From the NCBI RefSeq assembly GCF_963924675.1, contig NC_089231.1:70545691-70609690 (forward strand): a stretch of DNA of 64,000 nt, written 5' to 3'. Within the stretch, counting starts at the first letter, position 1, and each line of letters starts with the position of its first letter. Below the pieces are notes generated by a model. That model was not told where the DNA came from. It saw only the letters and a list, made by a program, of their open reading frames with translations, and did not search any database. The stretch is from Phocoena phocoena. Taxonomy: Eukaryota; Chordata; Mammalia; Artiodactyla; Phocoenidae. Below, in pieces: positions 1 through 12,545 of the stretch. The translations under genes were made by a program, and so were the position numbers.

Positions 1-990
<990 letters not shown>

Positions 991-1567
991 TGAGTAATGC
1001 CGGGTCCTGCCCCTCCAGCCCTGCCCCTGCTGCAGAACTGACCACCCCGATCGGGGGCGGGGAGCTCTGTGTGTGGCCAGTTCCAGGTGGTCTTGTTGGG
1101 CAACTAGCGGGTAGTTTAGATTTGATATAGGGTCCCTGCCTGTCTTTGGGCAGAGCTGGGAAATTGCAAACTGTTGTGTCCAGAAAAGAGTTGGGGATAT
1201 AAAAGGCAGCTTTGAAGAGATCCGTGAAATTCTCAGATAGGGCATGGAGGAGGCCCACAGCACCTTCCCCTGCTGCCCAGGGCCCTGGTGTGCTGGCCAT
1301 AGCTTCAGCTCAGGCTCCTGCAGCCTCTTGGCTGCGTCCATCTCCAGTTGGCCTCTGAGGTCTCACTGCAGCTCTTCACACAGCTGGAGGGCCTCTTAGT
1401 GAGCTTGAGCACCTAAGAGCCCTCCATGGGGGCTCTCCCAGTTGAAACTCCCACCAGCTGTGTCCCCCGAGATCCTCGCCACCACAGGGTGTCAGGAATG
1501 TTTCCAATTCAGAGTCCTGAGTGTGTTTCTTCTCACGGTGTCCTTGTTCCTGTGTCTGACCCCCCAG

Positions 1568-1640
1568 GATCGTTAGCACCCAGCTCCCACCCTCTGTCAC
1601 AGCCAAGGTTCTGCTTCATCGAGCTGTACGTCGGGACCAG
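1568..1640 (+). CDS. HPS4: HPS4 coding exon
   Basis: It encodes IVSTQLPPSVTAKVLLHR then AVRRDQ after completing the preceding Leu codon. The acceptor is cccccag and the donor is gtatcg, a somewhat weak match after +4. The segment up to LLHR aligns with human HPS4; the last residues diverge. It ends at phase 0. Confidence 0.92.
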
Positions 1641-2439
1641 GTATCGCAAAGCCCACCCCGCTGGCTGGGATGGTTCATCCGGCGAGTCTGTCTTTATATC
1701 GGGCAAGGCTGATCCCCAGTGCTAGATGGATGGGGGCAGCTGCTGCTGCCTTGTCCTTCTCAGGACCCCAGGTCCATCTGTGTGGTTTCCTTCGAGTGAG
1801 GTCACCGGCAAAGCCGAAAGAAAATATTGTCTTCTGCGTGGTAGACTTGGTTGGATTTTCTTCGATCCAAGTGGAGCTATGAGAATTTGACTTCCCTCGA
1901 GGATGGGCTTTATGTCAAAGAGATGCTGGATTTTTCAGAGAGAGAGAGAGACTGTAAAAGATGGCTTAGGACAACAGAAACTTTAAAAATACTTCCTTCT
2001 TATATTTACTTAACTGTTTTTATAATGAAGGAAAAGTCATATGTGCTCATGGGAAATAAAACTGCCCACAACTGGACTGCTAGCATCTGGCATATTTCCT
2101 TCGAGTTCTTTTTTCTTTTGTTTTACTAGTTGATTCTTACTGTGCGAGACTCTGGTTTTAAATGTGTCATCAGGCTACCTTCTTACACTTATTAAATCAG
2201 TAGACATTTAAAACGCGTGTGTGGCTCTAGCCGGCTCCTTCCCACCGTGATGCAGGGGTCCTTAGAACAGCCTTCCTAGTAAACTATTTGATAATGAGAG
2301 GCTTGAGGATGCCCTTTCCTTTTTCCTCATTATTCAGCACTATGAATCCATACTAAGGAAATCATCTGACTGCTGAAGAAGGTTTATACTCAAAATTTAT
2401 CGCAACGGGATTTACGACAGTGAAAAATCAGATATAACT

Positions 2440-2605
2440 TAAATGTCTACGGTAGGAGCTGGCAGACCGTGGGCTGTGGGCCAGTCGCCTACTGACAGAA
2501 TTTTCTTGGCCTGCTTCTGAGCCACATCTGCAGGTTGAGCAGTTGGACAGAGACTGTATGGCCGCAAAGCCGAAAATATTCACTATTTTCGGAAACGATG
2601 AATTC
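2440..2605 (+). mobile_element. hAT-type DNA transposon relic
   Basis: The stretch around gttgagcagttggacagag and the following atggccgcaaagccgaaaat is a degraded copy of a common mammalian non-autonomous hAT-like repeat. The family name is uncertain. Confidence 0.4.
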
Positions 2606-3500
2606 TCCTGCACCACTGTAAACGTCATAAGATTGTGGTCAGCGGTTGCAAATGGCCAAAGATGCCTTCATGACAGAAATTGTGTGTCACTCTTTCAAGC
2701 AGAAAAGAAAGCTTTACGTAATGTGGCCTCAGAGTATAAAAAAAATGCATAGACTTAAAGGAAAATGTGCCCAATGTTAACAGGATTAGCTTGCGGGTGA
2801 GGGAATTACATGTGATATTTTGGAAAAGAATTTTTGTCTAGAGTTAGTTTATGTAAAGAAAAAAAGAAAGCCACAACACTTCTTAGGAGTGAAAGTCATT
2901 TTGGTGAGAAGAGCAGTTTTTGTTTTGTTTTGGTGGGTCCTTTTGGAACCTTTAGGTGGAGATGGCTGGAAAGCTCTTTTGAGGAGATTCCTGGGTTTCT
3001 CACCTTGATTGTAAATCAGAACCAGAGATCTGACCTCACATCTGGTTTAGGTTGAATCCTTCCCTTGTGAGGGTCACAGGCCCTTCACACTTTTGTTATA
3101 ATGGGATCCGTGTGAGCTCTAGGCCAGGGCTGTGGTAGATGTGGCTTTACTCCAGGAGATGGCTTCCCTGGAGGTCTGAGAGGTAACATGAATGAATGCT
3201 TGCTGTTATTCCCAGAGAGGAGAAACTGAGAAATCAGAACGGGAAGAAGCCTGGTGTGAGCCTGGGTGGTGTGGCCGCCCCAGCCAGCGTGGGCCCGGCT
3301 CTTGGCTGACCCCAGCCACGGCGGGGGGCAGGCAGCTTGGGGGAGCTTCTGTTCCATCTGCTTTGCTGTTGGCATGCGGCTGGGACCAGCATCCTGGGCC
3401 TGGCTACATTTCATGAACAGATGGCACCGCGCGGTCCTGATGGTTAGGTGGCGGGGAGAACGGGTGCCCAGCACCAACTTCTCTGTGTGTTTATTTTCAG

Positions 3501-3537
3501 AGAAAACCTCTAGGAGGGGATGCCCTGCAGGAACATG
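3501..3537 (+). CDS. HPS4: HPS4 short coding exon (37 bases)
   Basis: This small exon encodes RKPLGGDALQEH plus the first base of a Gly codon. It lies between a strong acceptor (ttattttcag) and donor gtaagc. It corresponds to the human segment ending in QEHG. It is identified mainly because both splice sites fit, the phase fits both neighbours, and the QEHG ending matches. Being very short, it would be missed by ORF-length filters. Confidence 0.88.
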
Positions 3538-4210
3538 GTAAGCGATCAGGTGCCTTGTTACATCTTGGGAATGGTCTTTAAGCTGCCTGGCCCTATCCAA
3601 GTCACGTGAAAGGCCGAGTAGTCCTATGTGGTAATTCCATCAGCTCGTGAGATTAGGAAAATATATAGAGCTTCAAGGACAAAGTTACCCCTCAAAATCC
3701 CAGGTGTAAAGCTCGTGATTTTAGGCACACCTCTTAAATCCCCGTTTCCAGATCCTCCTTAACTCCCCATTATGAGACTACTCAGACGAGTTCCAGAAGG
3801 TCGCGATTAGGAATGGTTGCCATCGGCGGCCCCTGCCAGGAAGACCTTTTGCAGCAGTGCAGGTGCCCCCAAGAGGGGGATTTGTTTTATTTTGCATCAT
3901 AAGTCAGGGCAGACCCGTTTGGTCAGGTGGAAGTGCTTTTTTCCAGCTTCTGTCTTTTTTTTAAGTGCCACTAAACTTTCTTCCACCAAACGTCACCCTG
4001 GGTGCAGAGTTGCCCACACGGGCTTTTCCCCGCTGATGGCTGACGTTGTAGCTGCAGTTTTGTGGCTTTTGTTCTGGGTTGAGGAACGAAGCCCAGAGCT
4101 GCTCTCTGAGCCCGCCTGTGGGTTGGATGCGTCACCCCAAGAACAGTCCCTGCCCCTCTGTCTTCTCTGGCCCAGGGGAGGGCCCTGGCCACACCGCTTT
4201 GCAATTCTAG

Positions 4211-4307
4211 GAGCAGCACTCCCTCCAAACGTCCAGATTGTGCCTGTTTTCCTGACCGAAGAGGAAGCTGTCAGTCTCCGTGAGTTCCCCCGGGAGCCCA
4301 CGACCAG
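4211..4307 (+). CDS. HPS4: HPS4 coding exon
   Basis: After finishing the Gly codon it reads [20 protein letters not shown], then [11 protein letters not shown] and two bases (AG) of the next codon. The ALPPNVQI and PVF blocks are near-identical to human HPS4. The acceptor is gcaattctag and the donor is gtaagg. The open frame extends upstream to a Met near 3817, but that stretch is intron: the acceptor and the homology both begin at 4211. Confidence 0.94.
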
Positions 4308-4434
4308 GTAAGGGAGCTCACAGGGGTTCCTCTTAACCCATGCATTGGGCACTCCCTCCCAAGGATTTATCCAGGTGAGCCCCTGGCATTTGATAACTGA
4401 TGCTCTGCCTTCAGCATAGAGATCAGAGGTGTCT

Positions 4435-4650
4435 GGCAGAGTGAGATAAGCGTAGGTTTCAAACCCCAGAACTGCGGCTCATCAGCTGTGTGACCTTGAG
4501 CAAGTCCATTCCCTGCCTGAGCCTCAGTGTTTGCAACTGTAAAATGGACCCAGTAACGTCTACTTCACGGGTTCCTTGCGAAAGTTGGGAATAGTATGTG
4601 TGTAGCACCCAGTATAGGGCCTGACTCACAGTCGGCCTCCAAACGTGGGT
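4435..4650 (+). repeat. MIR SINE relic
   Basis: It shows the MIR core on the plus strand: agctgtgtgaccttgagcaa, then gagcctcagt and tgtaaaatgga. It lies in the intron before the large HPS4 exon. Confidence 0.75.
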
Positions 4651-4902
4651 GTCCCTGGTTCAGTGGGCTCTGCTGTTTCCTGTAGGTGATCCCAGTGTCA
4701 CTGTGTGAAGCCCCGAGGGCTAGGCGTTGCCCTAGGTTTCCTCCCGTGCTTTGACCGTGACCTCTTAGGCTCTGTGGCCTCAGCACCCACTTGTCACCAA
4801 TGCCCACGCTTTTTAGGGAAGCACTGCTTTAGTCTCCCCCAGGGCAGGACCCTTGCCCACGCTCAGTCGCCTGCCCTTCCTCATGCCCGCCTTGTTCGCC
4901 AG

Positions 4903-5788
4903 CACTCTGGCATCTCCAGCCAGACTCCCGGAGCCCCCAGCCCAGCGCCCTCCAAAGGGTTTGAACACATCTGCCCCGAAAGAAAACGCCCCCAGACACG
5001 TGGAATCCACGGCTCGGATCTCAGCAACCAGCCCTGAGCCCACGTCTCCTGACGTCACCTGGCCAAATGGCAGGGGGGAAAACGGACACTGGTCAGGCTG
5101 TGATCTGAAGAGCACCAAGCCCCCAACACCGCACCACGCCGCCGGGGGCCGGGGGCCTGGGCTCGGCCTCTCCCTGGTGAAGGAAACCGGTTTGTCCAGG
5201 GGGGAAGAGGAACTGGACTTGTCTGAAATCCACGTTCCAGAAGCTCAGGACACGGGAGCATCCTTGGGTTATTCTGCCTCTGATGGCGGGCCTCCTGGCT
5301 GCAGGGCATCTGTCAGTGACTCTGGCAACCCCGGAAGCCAGCCACCCGAGGCCCTGCCTGTGGGCACAGCTGTGGGCGGCCCCCTCCCTCCCTCCACTGC
5401 TGAGATGCTCACCCAGAATGGAGCCCTGGAACGGCCCAGAGACCTTCCTGGCAACAGCAGCCAAGCCCCCGTCCCCAGGGACCACCTCCTCAGCCCGAGG
5501 AGCGGGCCGTTGCCGTCGCCTTGCTTGGATTCGAGGCAGACGGGGTCTCAGCTGCCCGTGGGGGAACAAGGCGAGGGCCGCTCAGCCTCCAGCCCGGAAC
5601 GCGCCTCGGGCTCGGCAGACCCCCCAGGCGACGGCCCCTCCGCAGACAGAACCGGATCCAGGGCGACCCCCGTGTCCCTCGCGCGGCTCGTGCGGATGAA
5701 CCTCTACACTCACAGCGTCAGAGCCCTGGCACTGTTGCTGCTGGCCGAGGAGCCGCTGCTGGGAGATGGCGCGGCCGTCGAGGACGTG
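4903..5788 (+). CDS. HPS4: HPS4 large exon: variable, probably disordered region
   Basis: This 886-base exon encodes 295 complete codons rich in Pro, Ser, Gly, Glu and Ala with no predicted membrane segment, so it is probably intrinsically disordered. Islands conserved with human include the central [23 protein letters not shown] and the final block [20 protein letters not shown] plus [13 protein letters not shown]. That last block opens the conserved C-terminal (third longin-type) region. The acceptor (ttcgccag) makes a Ser codon (AG|C) with the previous exon. The donor is gtgagt at 5789. An in-frame Met at 4853 lies in the intron and is not a start. The exon is CpG-rich at its 3' end. Divergence between the conserved islands is much greater than in the flanking exons. 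Confidence 0.95.
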
Positions 5789-6340
5789 GTGAGTGTGCAG
5801 ACCCCCCGGCCCCTGGCAGCCCGCCCCCGCCTCCTCGGAGTGGGGACAGGCAGGGGCGCTCGGCCAGCAGCTGTGTGACCTCGTGCCAAACATCCCTGTC
5901 CGTGCAGCGGGGTGCCGGTGGTGCCCACCTCCTCGGCTGTTTGTGGGGGGCGAGTGAGCATCAGTGCCGAGCACAGAGCCAAACGCAAAGGCATCCACAA
6001 GCGTTGCCCTTTCCAGCTTCTTCCATTTTCTCAGCGCCTCTGGTTCGCCATCAGCAGTGTGGGGTGCAGTGCAGCCATGCAGGCCATGACCACACACGGC
6101 CTCACTCCCTAGCCCGGCAGCTCTAGGCTCTGTGTGGCCGGAGTCTGTGCATGTCACCGCCTGGATTGGGAGTTTTCCGCCAGCCCTGACTTTCCGTCCA
6201 TCTGGAGCTCCTTCCTAGAAGGCCCTGGACGTCTGAAATGCTAACTGGATCCAGAAGGCTCCTCTCAAACCCTTGCAGCCCCTTCCCCACTTCGAGTGGT
6301 AAGCTGACCTTCTCTGGAGCCTGGGCCCACGCTGGATCCA

Positions 6341-6354
6341 GTTGCCATAGTAAC
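6341..6354 (+). promoter_or_regulatory. RFX X-box motif in HPS4 intron
   Basis: GTTGCCATAGTAAC is a near-palindromic X-box (consensus GTTGCCATGGCAAC). A second half-site-like ggcaac follows at about 6374-6380. Function is not shown. Confidence 0.5.
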
Positions 6355-7568
6355 AGCCTTGCTTTAGTTGGCCGGGCAACGGCAGCGATAAAAACAGAAG
6401 GTTAAAATTGCTGCAGGGTGAACGGTGTCCTGGGGCTTGCCTTGTTTCTGTTCTTAAATCTATATTATTCTAAGCCCATCGTATCAGCAGGCAGGCCCGT
6501 GGCCCTCCGTACATGAGCGGGTCCCCTGGAACGCAGTGGAGGAGGGCGGCGGGTCCTCCGCACGGAGCCTGGAGACAGAGCCTGTGCCTCTCGCACCCGC
6601 CTGGCTCCTCTCCCCTTTCCACAGGCCCCGCAGCACCCTCCCCGAGTGGCGGCTTCCCGCCACCTCCTTCCTCAAGGCTCTGAGCGACATCGCTACCTCC
6701 TCCTCCTTATAACAGCTCAGGGACCCAGGGCTGCAGTCCTGTGCACCCATCTCCCGGCCGATGCCTTAGTTTCATGGTCCGTCCTGCTGAGCACCGAGCT
6801 TAGATGCGGCATTTTGCAGGCCCGGTGTTGGCATGCAGTACGGTGGATACCACCCCTCTTTTTTTTACTTTCCCCCCCAAAAAGAAAAAGAATAGTGCAG
6901 GCTGCTCGGGGAGAAGAAGGTAAATTAAGATATATTCTGCATTTGCTGTATGTAAATACTTTACATCTGCTACTTTAGCCAAGCCTTGGAACAGCTAGCT
7001 CTGGGGGCAGGCACGGTAACTCCCATTTTGCCCTTAAGAAAACGACCTCTTTGAGATCAAGACCTAACGCACATGGTGGGGCCCAGGATTTCTGCCTGTT
7101 TCTTGTCTCCCACCCTCAACCCTCTGTCCCCCGCGGATCTGACCCTGGCATGGTAGGTGGGAAGGTGAAGGAGTAAAGGCCCTGCCTTCTGTGGCCCTTG
7201 ATACTCGGACATGGGACTTGGTCTGTCACAGCCCATCCTTGTTGTCAGGGCAACGACCTCCCTGGGCTTTCATGGAAAGTAGGGTTTGGTGTTGGGCAGG
7301 AAAGAGAACGCAATTTTATGGAAAAAGAAAACTAGTCTTTTCTGAGAAGAGTAGGGCGTTAACGAACTTTGATCAGCTTGCTGGTTTGTGAGTGGAGTCG
7401 GTTGATCAGACCCGAAGGCCGTCTATTTTATAATCAGCAGAGAGCTTTCATTGCCTTTCTGTCCCGGTTCTGCACACAAAACGGTCGACCTGATTTCCCT
7501 CCAGACCCTCTGCTGCTTGCTGTCTAGAAAAAGCCAACCCACTGGTTCAGAGGAGCAGAGTAGGCTCA

Positions 7569-7583
7569 CGCCAGGGGGCAGCA
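7569..7583 (+). promoter_or_regulatory. CTCF-like core in HPS4 intron
   Basis: CGCCAGGGGGCAGCA contains the core CAGGGGGCAG of the CTCF motif; the 5' part of the motif matches less well. Confidence 0.35.
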
Positions 7584-7889
7584 GAGAGCCGCCGATAGTT
7601 TCCTGCTCAAAACCCAAGGTAATCCTCTCACTGACCTTCGATTATTCATCGTTACAGTAGGACACGGAGCTGTGGCTACAGCAGTGTGTTAGCGTAAAAT
7701 CCAAAAAGCACCCCTCTCCCGTGAAACTGGGCTTCTGAGTAAATGTGAGTTCCTGCATCGTTTCTTCTGCGTGTGTGGGGACACACTGACGTTGAGCCGC
7801 TTGCTTTGCTGTGGGCTAGAAGGCGGAGGATCCAGGAACAGCCCCGGCTCCGTGTCTCCTAGGGCTGCTGTGAGGCTCTCGTATGTGGT

Positions 7890-8215
7890 AGTGTGTCTTG
7901 GGTTGGCAAACTTTAATGTAAAGGAACACATAGCAGGTGTTTTCTGCTTTGTTACAACTCCTCGAATCTGCTGTTGTAGTACAAAAACAACCATAAACAA
8001 TATGTAAATAAACGGCGTGGCTGTGTTCCAGTACATTGTTTATGGACACAAAAATTGAAGCTTGCTATAATTTTCACATAACAATATTATTCTTTTGAGT
8101 TTTTTTTCCCTAACCATACAAAAATATAAAAACCATTCTCAGCTCTCAGGCTATCTAAAACAGTGTCAGTAGGCTGGATTTGGTCCACAGGCCATGGTTT
8201 GCTGACCCCTCGTAT
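7890..8215. mobile_element. hAT-type non-autonomous transposon relic
   Basis: It is bounded by ggttggcaaact at the left and gtttgctgacccc at the right, which are imperfect inverted ends typical of a hAT element. The interior is A/T-rich. It lies in the large HPS4 intron (5789-10056). Confidence 0.5.
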
Positions 8216-8506
8216 ATATGAAAGCACTTGCTTACCAGTAGAAAATTGCCCACGTGTCATCTGGTATAGCGTCTTGTGATTTAACTGCGTTGATGGTTAA
8301 GTGATTTTATCCTGAGGACAAGTTAGGCAGAAGATTCCAGAAGTGGCTCGGTGCCTACAGAGAAAGCTCAAGGTTTGGCATGGCTCATTCTGTCCCCGTT
8401 TTCCCTTTCCCTGGGCACCCGCTGGGGATGGAGGGATGACTGTTGCAGATTCCTGAGATCCAGAAACTTTCAGCGAGGCTGTGGTTTGACTTCGTGGTAA
8501 ATCCTG

Positions 8507-8526
8507 TACACACACACACACACACA
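8507..8526. repeat. (CA)n microsatellite
   Basis: This is a short perfect dinucleotide run in an HPS4 intron. Confidence 0.9.
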
Positions 8527-9089
8527 GCCTCATCTGCCTCTGTTAATTGCGTTGGTGAGGCTGTTCCAGGGATCTGAGCAAGGGACAGTGTGCTTGTCCT
8601 CCTGTTCCGTTACTGTGGACCCTCGACTCAGCCCGCACAGCTCGTGGTGGACGGTGCCTGGTGTCGGTCACACTCGCTGTCCAGTCACCCAGTGGCTGTT
8701 GACTGGCACCTCCTGGGAGCCAGGCTCGCTGCTGGGCCCTGGGGACGCAGAGATGAGGGTGTCACGTAAACCCTGGTGCCAAACCTAATGGCTTTAAGTA
8801 CCATTTCTACGACATGGGCTAGAAATGCTAATTTAAGTCCAGGACACTCCCCAAAATAACACTTGAGTTTCATGACATTCACCTCAGAACATTCTCTATA
8901 CATCTCTGGTCCTTTTATGTGAGCTTATTTTTTTACACAGCTGTCGTGAAATAAGTCAACCCACAGACAAGTCGTATTAGTCCAGGGACGAGTGCTCATG
9001 GAAGAGGTCCCACTTCTTTAATAACGACAGTTTTCATATTCTTGACTTTAAGAAAATGCCTTCGCTCCCGGCACTTCAGAGCGGACAGA

Positions 9090-9250
9090 ATGGATAGATG
9101 CTATTTGACCTCAGCCACTCAACAGCCCTGTAGTATCCCTATTTCACAGATGAAAAAAAGCGAGGCGCAGAAAAGCCAGTAACTTGCCCCGGGTCATCTA
9201 GTCGGGAAGAGGCTGAGCCAGGAGGTCCTTCACCCGGGCGCCAGCTGCTG
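9090..9250 (-). repeat. MIR SINE relic
   Basis: The reverse MIR core is visible: ctatttcacagatgaaaaaa and then taacttgccccgggtcatct. Confidence 0.65.
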
Positions 9251-10056
9251 CCCAGGGCCCGCGGCCTCCTTGTGGCTTTAGCAGCCCGGGGCAGCCCCAG
9301 GAGGCCCCGTTTCAGGCTGAGTCCATCTGGACGTGACGGACGTACTTGGCGGGGCCCAAGATGGAGTTCAGCCGTTCGAAGATGACGTTGCGGGAAAATA
9401 GTTCACGGATGAAGGACGAAGTTCATGCTGTATCGTGAGGTCACAGAACTAGCATCAGTCGTTATTTATGGTCTGACTCCATCTTTAGTTTATAAACAAC
9501 AAACGTACAAAATGGGACAGTCCAGTGTTCCCAACTGCACCTGCAGGTGACATCCCCTGGGAGGTGTTTTAAAATACAGGTGTTTGGGCCTCACTTCCCG
9601 GACTGGGTTCCTCCTCTGAGCCAGAGAGCACAGAAAACCATTTCACCCACACTTCTCAGTCCTTCGAGAACAGTGGCTGGTACTATTCTAGGTACACGGG
9701 AGGGAGGTGGCCTCGCTGCAGACAGTCAAGAAGCACGGGGTGGGGGAGGAGCGGGGCACAAACGCCAGCCCTGGTTATAGGAGATGCACCAGGGCGCCAC
9801 CAGTGGCTCTGCCTGGATGGTGAGATTCTGGGCCAGTTTTCCTTGCTTTTTTTTTTTTCTTTTATTTTTCTGCTCCTCCCTATTTTCTGATTTTTCTACA
9901 AGTTTGAAATGCATTAGGACATAAGGGCCGAAGTCAGGACTTCTCCAACAACAGGTCAAAGCACTGGTCAGAGTCCTTCTTGCTAAGTCAGGCAGCCACG
10001 CAGATATCCCTTGGGTGGCTTGCTCAGTGGTGGCCTGTCCCCTCCCTGCCCCGCAG

Positions 10057-10189
10057 TACCACGGCAGCCTGGCGTCCCTCAATGGGCTGGAGGTGCACCT
10101 GAACGAGACGCTGCCCCGGGACCAGGCGGCCCCCACGGCCAGAACCTATGGCTTCGCGCACTATGACCGCGTCCAGAACGTGCTGGCGG
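10057..10189 (+). CDS. HPS4: HPS4 coding exon, C-terminal domain
   Basis: It encodes [20 protein letters not shown] then [20 protein letters not shown] and NVLA, closely matching the human C-terminal region. The acceptor is ccctgccccgcag and the donor is gtaagg at 10190. It starts in phase 0 and ends after one base of an Ala codon. It is part of the domain that packs with HPS1 in BLOC-3 (family knowledge). Confidence 0.95.
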
Positions 10190-10641
10190 GTAAGGGGCGC
10201 CTCCAGTGGGTGGGAGTGGGAACCGGGGCCCAGCGCACGGGGTGAGTGCCCTGCAGTCAGGATGCTGCTTTCTCACTTGGAGCCCAGCTCCCACGGGGTT
10301 TAAATTCTCTTGGCAAACACTTCTTTTCTCGTTTATCTTATTTTGGCCGTTTCTCCAACATTTTGAGAGAAGCACACACGTTCAAATGTCTGTGATGAGG
10401 TCACCTCCCGATTCGGACCTTCGTGTGCAGAGACCGGTGTTGCCCACCATCGGGGGCGGCGTGTGCTCCGTGGCGGGGCGCAGCTGGAGGGCCCAGCACC
10501 CCGGCCTCTGTCCCACTGCCCCTGGGCACCCGTACTCCAGGCCGGGGCCTCACCCTGTCCCAGTTTATGGTTCTGGGTTTGGGGGATGTTGCTGGAGGGG
10601 GGCGGTCTGCCACTCACGACTTCTGTGTCCTCTTCTGGAAG

Positions 10642-10750
10642 CCAACCTGCCACAGGTGGCCACAGCCCAGGACCGCCGCTTCCTCCAGGCCGTCAGCCTG
10701 ATGCATTCCGACTTCGCCCGGCTGCCCGCGCTGTACGAAGTAACCATCAG
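10642..10750 (+). CDS. HPS4: HPS4 coding exon, C-terminal domain
   Basis: It encodes (A)[19 protein letters not shown] then [16 protein letters not shown] and two bases of Arg. The identity to human HPS4 is strong. The acceptor is tcttctggaag and the donor is gtgagc at 10751. The split codons join correctly on both sides. Confidence 0.95.
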
Positions 10751-11544
10751 GTGAGCGTCCCCAGCTCACTGACAGCCCTGCGCCAGGAGCCGCCTTCCCG
10801 GGTCCGGGCAGAGCCTCCTTCATAACCAAATGAAGGACAGTCCAGGAACCAGTCAGGGCTTTCTTTGATCTGCTCCGGTGGCTGCTGTCATCTGCCCCCA
10901 TGCTTCCCATGTCATGTATTTGCTGGGTCCCATCCTGGGGTTCGGACTGCTTTACACACTGGGGTACAGCAGGGAGGAGACCTAAGGCCCTCACCACCTC
11001 AGTGCTTCCATCCGTCGCTGGGGAGGGAGGAGGGGCCTCGGTCTCTGCCATAAACGATGCTGAAGTGCTGTCTTCCATCCGCTAACTTAACAAGCCCCAA
11101 GTGCTCATGACCAAGTCTCCCAAGTCAAATGCTGCCCTCCCCTCGCCGGCAATATGGCCCAAAGACACCCACAGTTAATAGTTTGGTGTACGTTACTCCA
11201 GGTTTCGTTGGTTTTCCTTTTTATTTTTTGCATATAAAAGAGGATTAGCATTTTTGACTGTTTAATGGTCTTTCTTCTAGAAAGCTGGAGCATACTAACG
11301 TGGTGTACAGGTTTCCTTTTTTCACCGTGTTGCATGTCCTGAACGCTGCTGTACCAGCAGATCTAGATTATTGTTATTATTGCCATTTACAGTCTTTAAC
11401 CAACCGAATTTCTACTTTTTCTCTCTACACGCTTCCCTTATGAAACCGGTAGCAGAAAAGAAGGCAAGTTAGAGGGTCAGAAGGGGGGTGCCTGCTCTGT
11501 GTATATCATTCAGTTAAGTCCTTGGAATGATTTGGTCCAGCGCA

Positions 11545-11670
11545 TTCTTTTGAACCTCATTTTACGGACGAGGAAATTGAAGCACAGACAGAATGGACGA
11601 CTCGCCCCAGGGTCGCATTCTTACTCAGAGGCTGAGTCAGGATTTGAGCCCAGGTGTCTCAGCTCGAAGC
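11545..11670 (-). repeat. MIR SINE relic
   Basis: The reverse MIR core is cattttacggacgaggaaat, followed by the typical aggatttgagcccaggtgtc. It lies in the last HPS4 intron. Confidence 0.7.
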
Positions 11671-12009
11671 ACATGCCCCGGCCGCACACCTTTCCAGTTC
11701 CGGGGACAGTGTGGCTGAGAAGGAGGCGTGTGGGCTCTGGGCTCGGCTCTGGTGCTGACCAGGTTCTAATGCCTGTCACCGGCCACACAGGAATGCGGAC
11801 ACTTCTGCCCAGCGCCATCTCCAGCCAATATTTCTGTATATCTTTCCGTAATAAATGTGTCTCCTCTGGCTTTAAGTCACAGCTGCCCCACGCTGGCAAC
11901 CTAGATCCATCACCCACCTTGTGGCCCTGTAGTATTTCATCTTCCTTGGAGCTGAGAGGGTTTTAGCGTTGGGATACGTAGCTCATTTGAATAATAGAAA
12001 CGGAACAAA

Positions 12010-12225
12010 CAGGCTCCAGTTCTTAACCGCTCACCATGGGCTAAGGAATTTGTATATATTCCTACTCATTTACTCTCTATAAAATCTCAGCGAGGGAATT
12101 TACTGTTGTCATATTCATTTTACTGACGAGAAAGCTGGAGCAGCTTAGCCAAGGGCACACAGCCAGGAAGTCGCAGGGGTGGGATGAGCACCGAGGTCTG
12201 TGTGACTCCAGATCCATGCTCGTTA
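12010..12225 (-). repeat. MIR SINE relic
   Basis: The reverse MIR pattern reads cattttactgacgagaaagc, then gccaagggcacacagccagg. It ends about 150 bases before the terminal HPS4 exon. Confidence 0.65.
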
Positions 12226-12373
12226 CCTGAAGGCCAAGGTGCCCCCTCTCCAAGGCCGTAGTGACTGGTCCATGACTCGTCCTGCCGGGTCACTGACAGC
12301 ACCTCTGCGGGTCTCCGAGCTCTGAAGGCTCACAGGCAGCGTCGGACTGTGGTCTCCTTTCTTCCTCCAACAG

Positions 12374-12545
12374 GAATGCCTCCACGGCTGTGTACGCCTG
12401 CTGCAGCCCCGTCCAGGAAACCTATTTCCAGCAGCTGGCGCCGGCGGGGCGGAGCTCCGGCTTCCCGAGTGCGCAGGACAGCACCTTCAGCCTCCCGGGC
12501 AAAGCCAAGCAGAAGCTGCTGAAGCACGGGGTGAACTTACTTTGA
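12374..12545 (+). CDS. HPS4: HPS4 terminal coding exon with stop
   Basis: It completes the Arg codon, then reads [20 protein letters not shown] and continues to the C-terminus [14 protein letters not shown], followed by TGA at 12543-12545. The acceptor is ctccaacag. The C-terminal [15 protein letters not shown] block is identical to human HPS4 as I recall it. The 3' UTR follows directly. Confidence 0.96.

Noticed and set aside
1197..1206. TATA-box-like tataaaagg
   Set aside because: It lies inside an HPS4 intron with no downstream exon or start-site signal; a chance match is likely.
4853..4902. In-frame Met upstream of the large HPS4 exon
   Set aside because: It is intron sequence before the acceptor at 4901-4902. 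Homology begins after it and the split codon fits.
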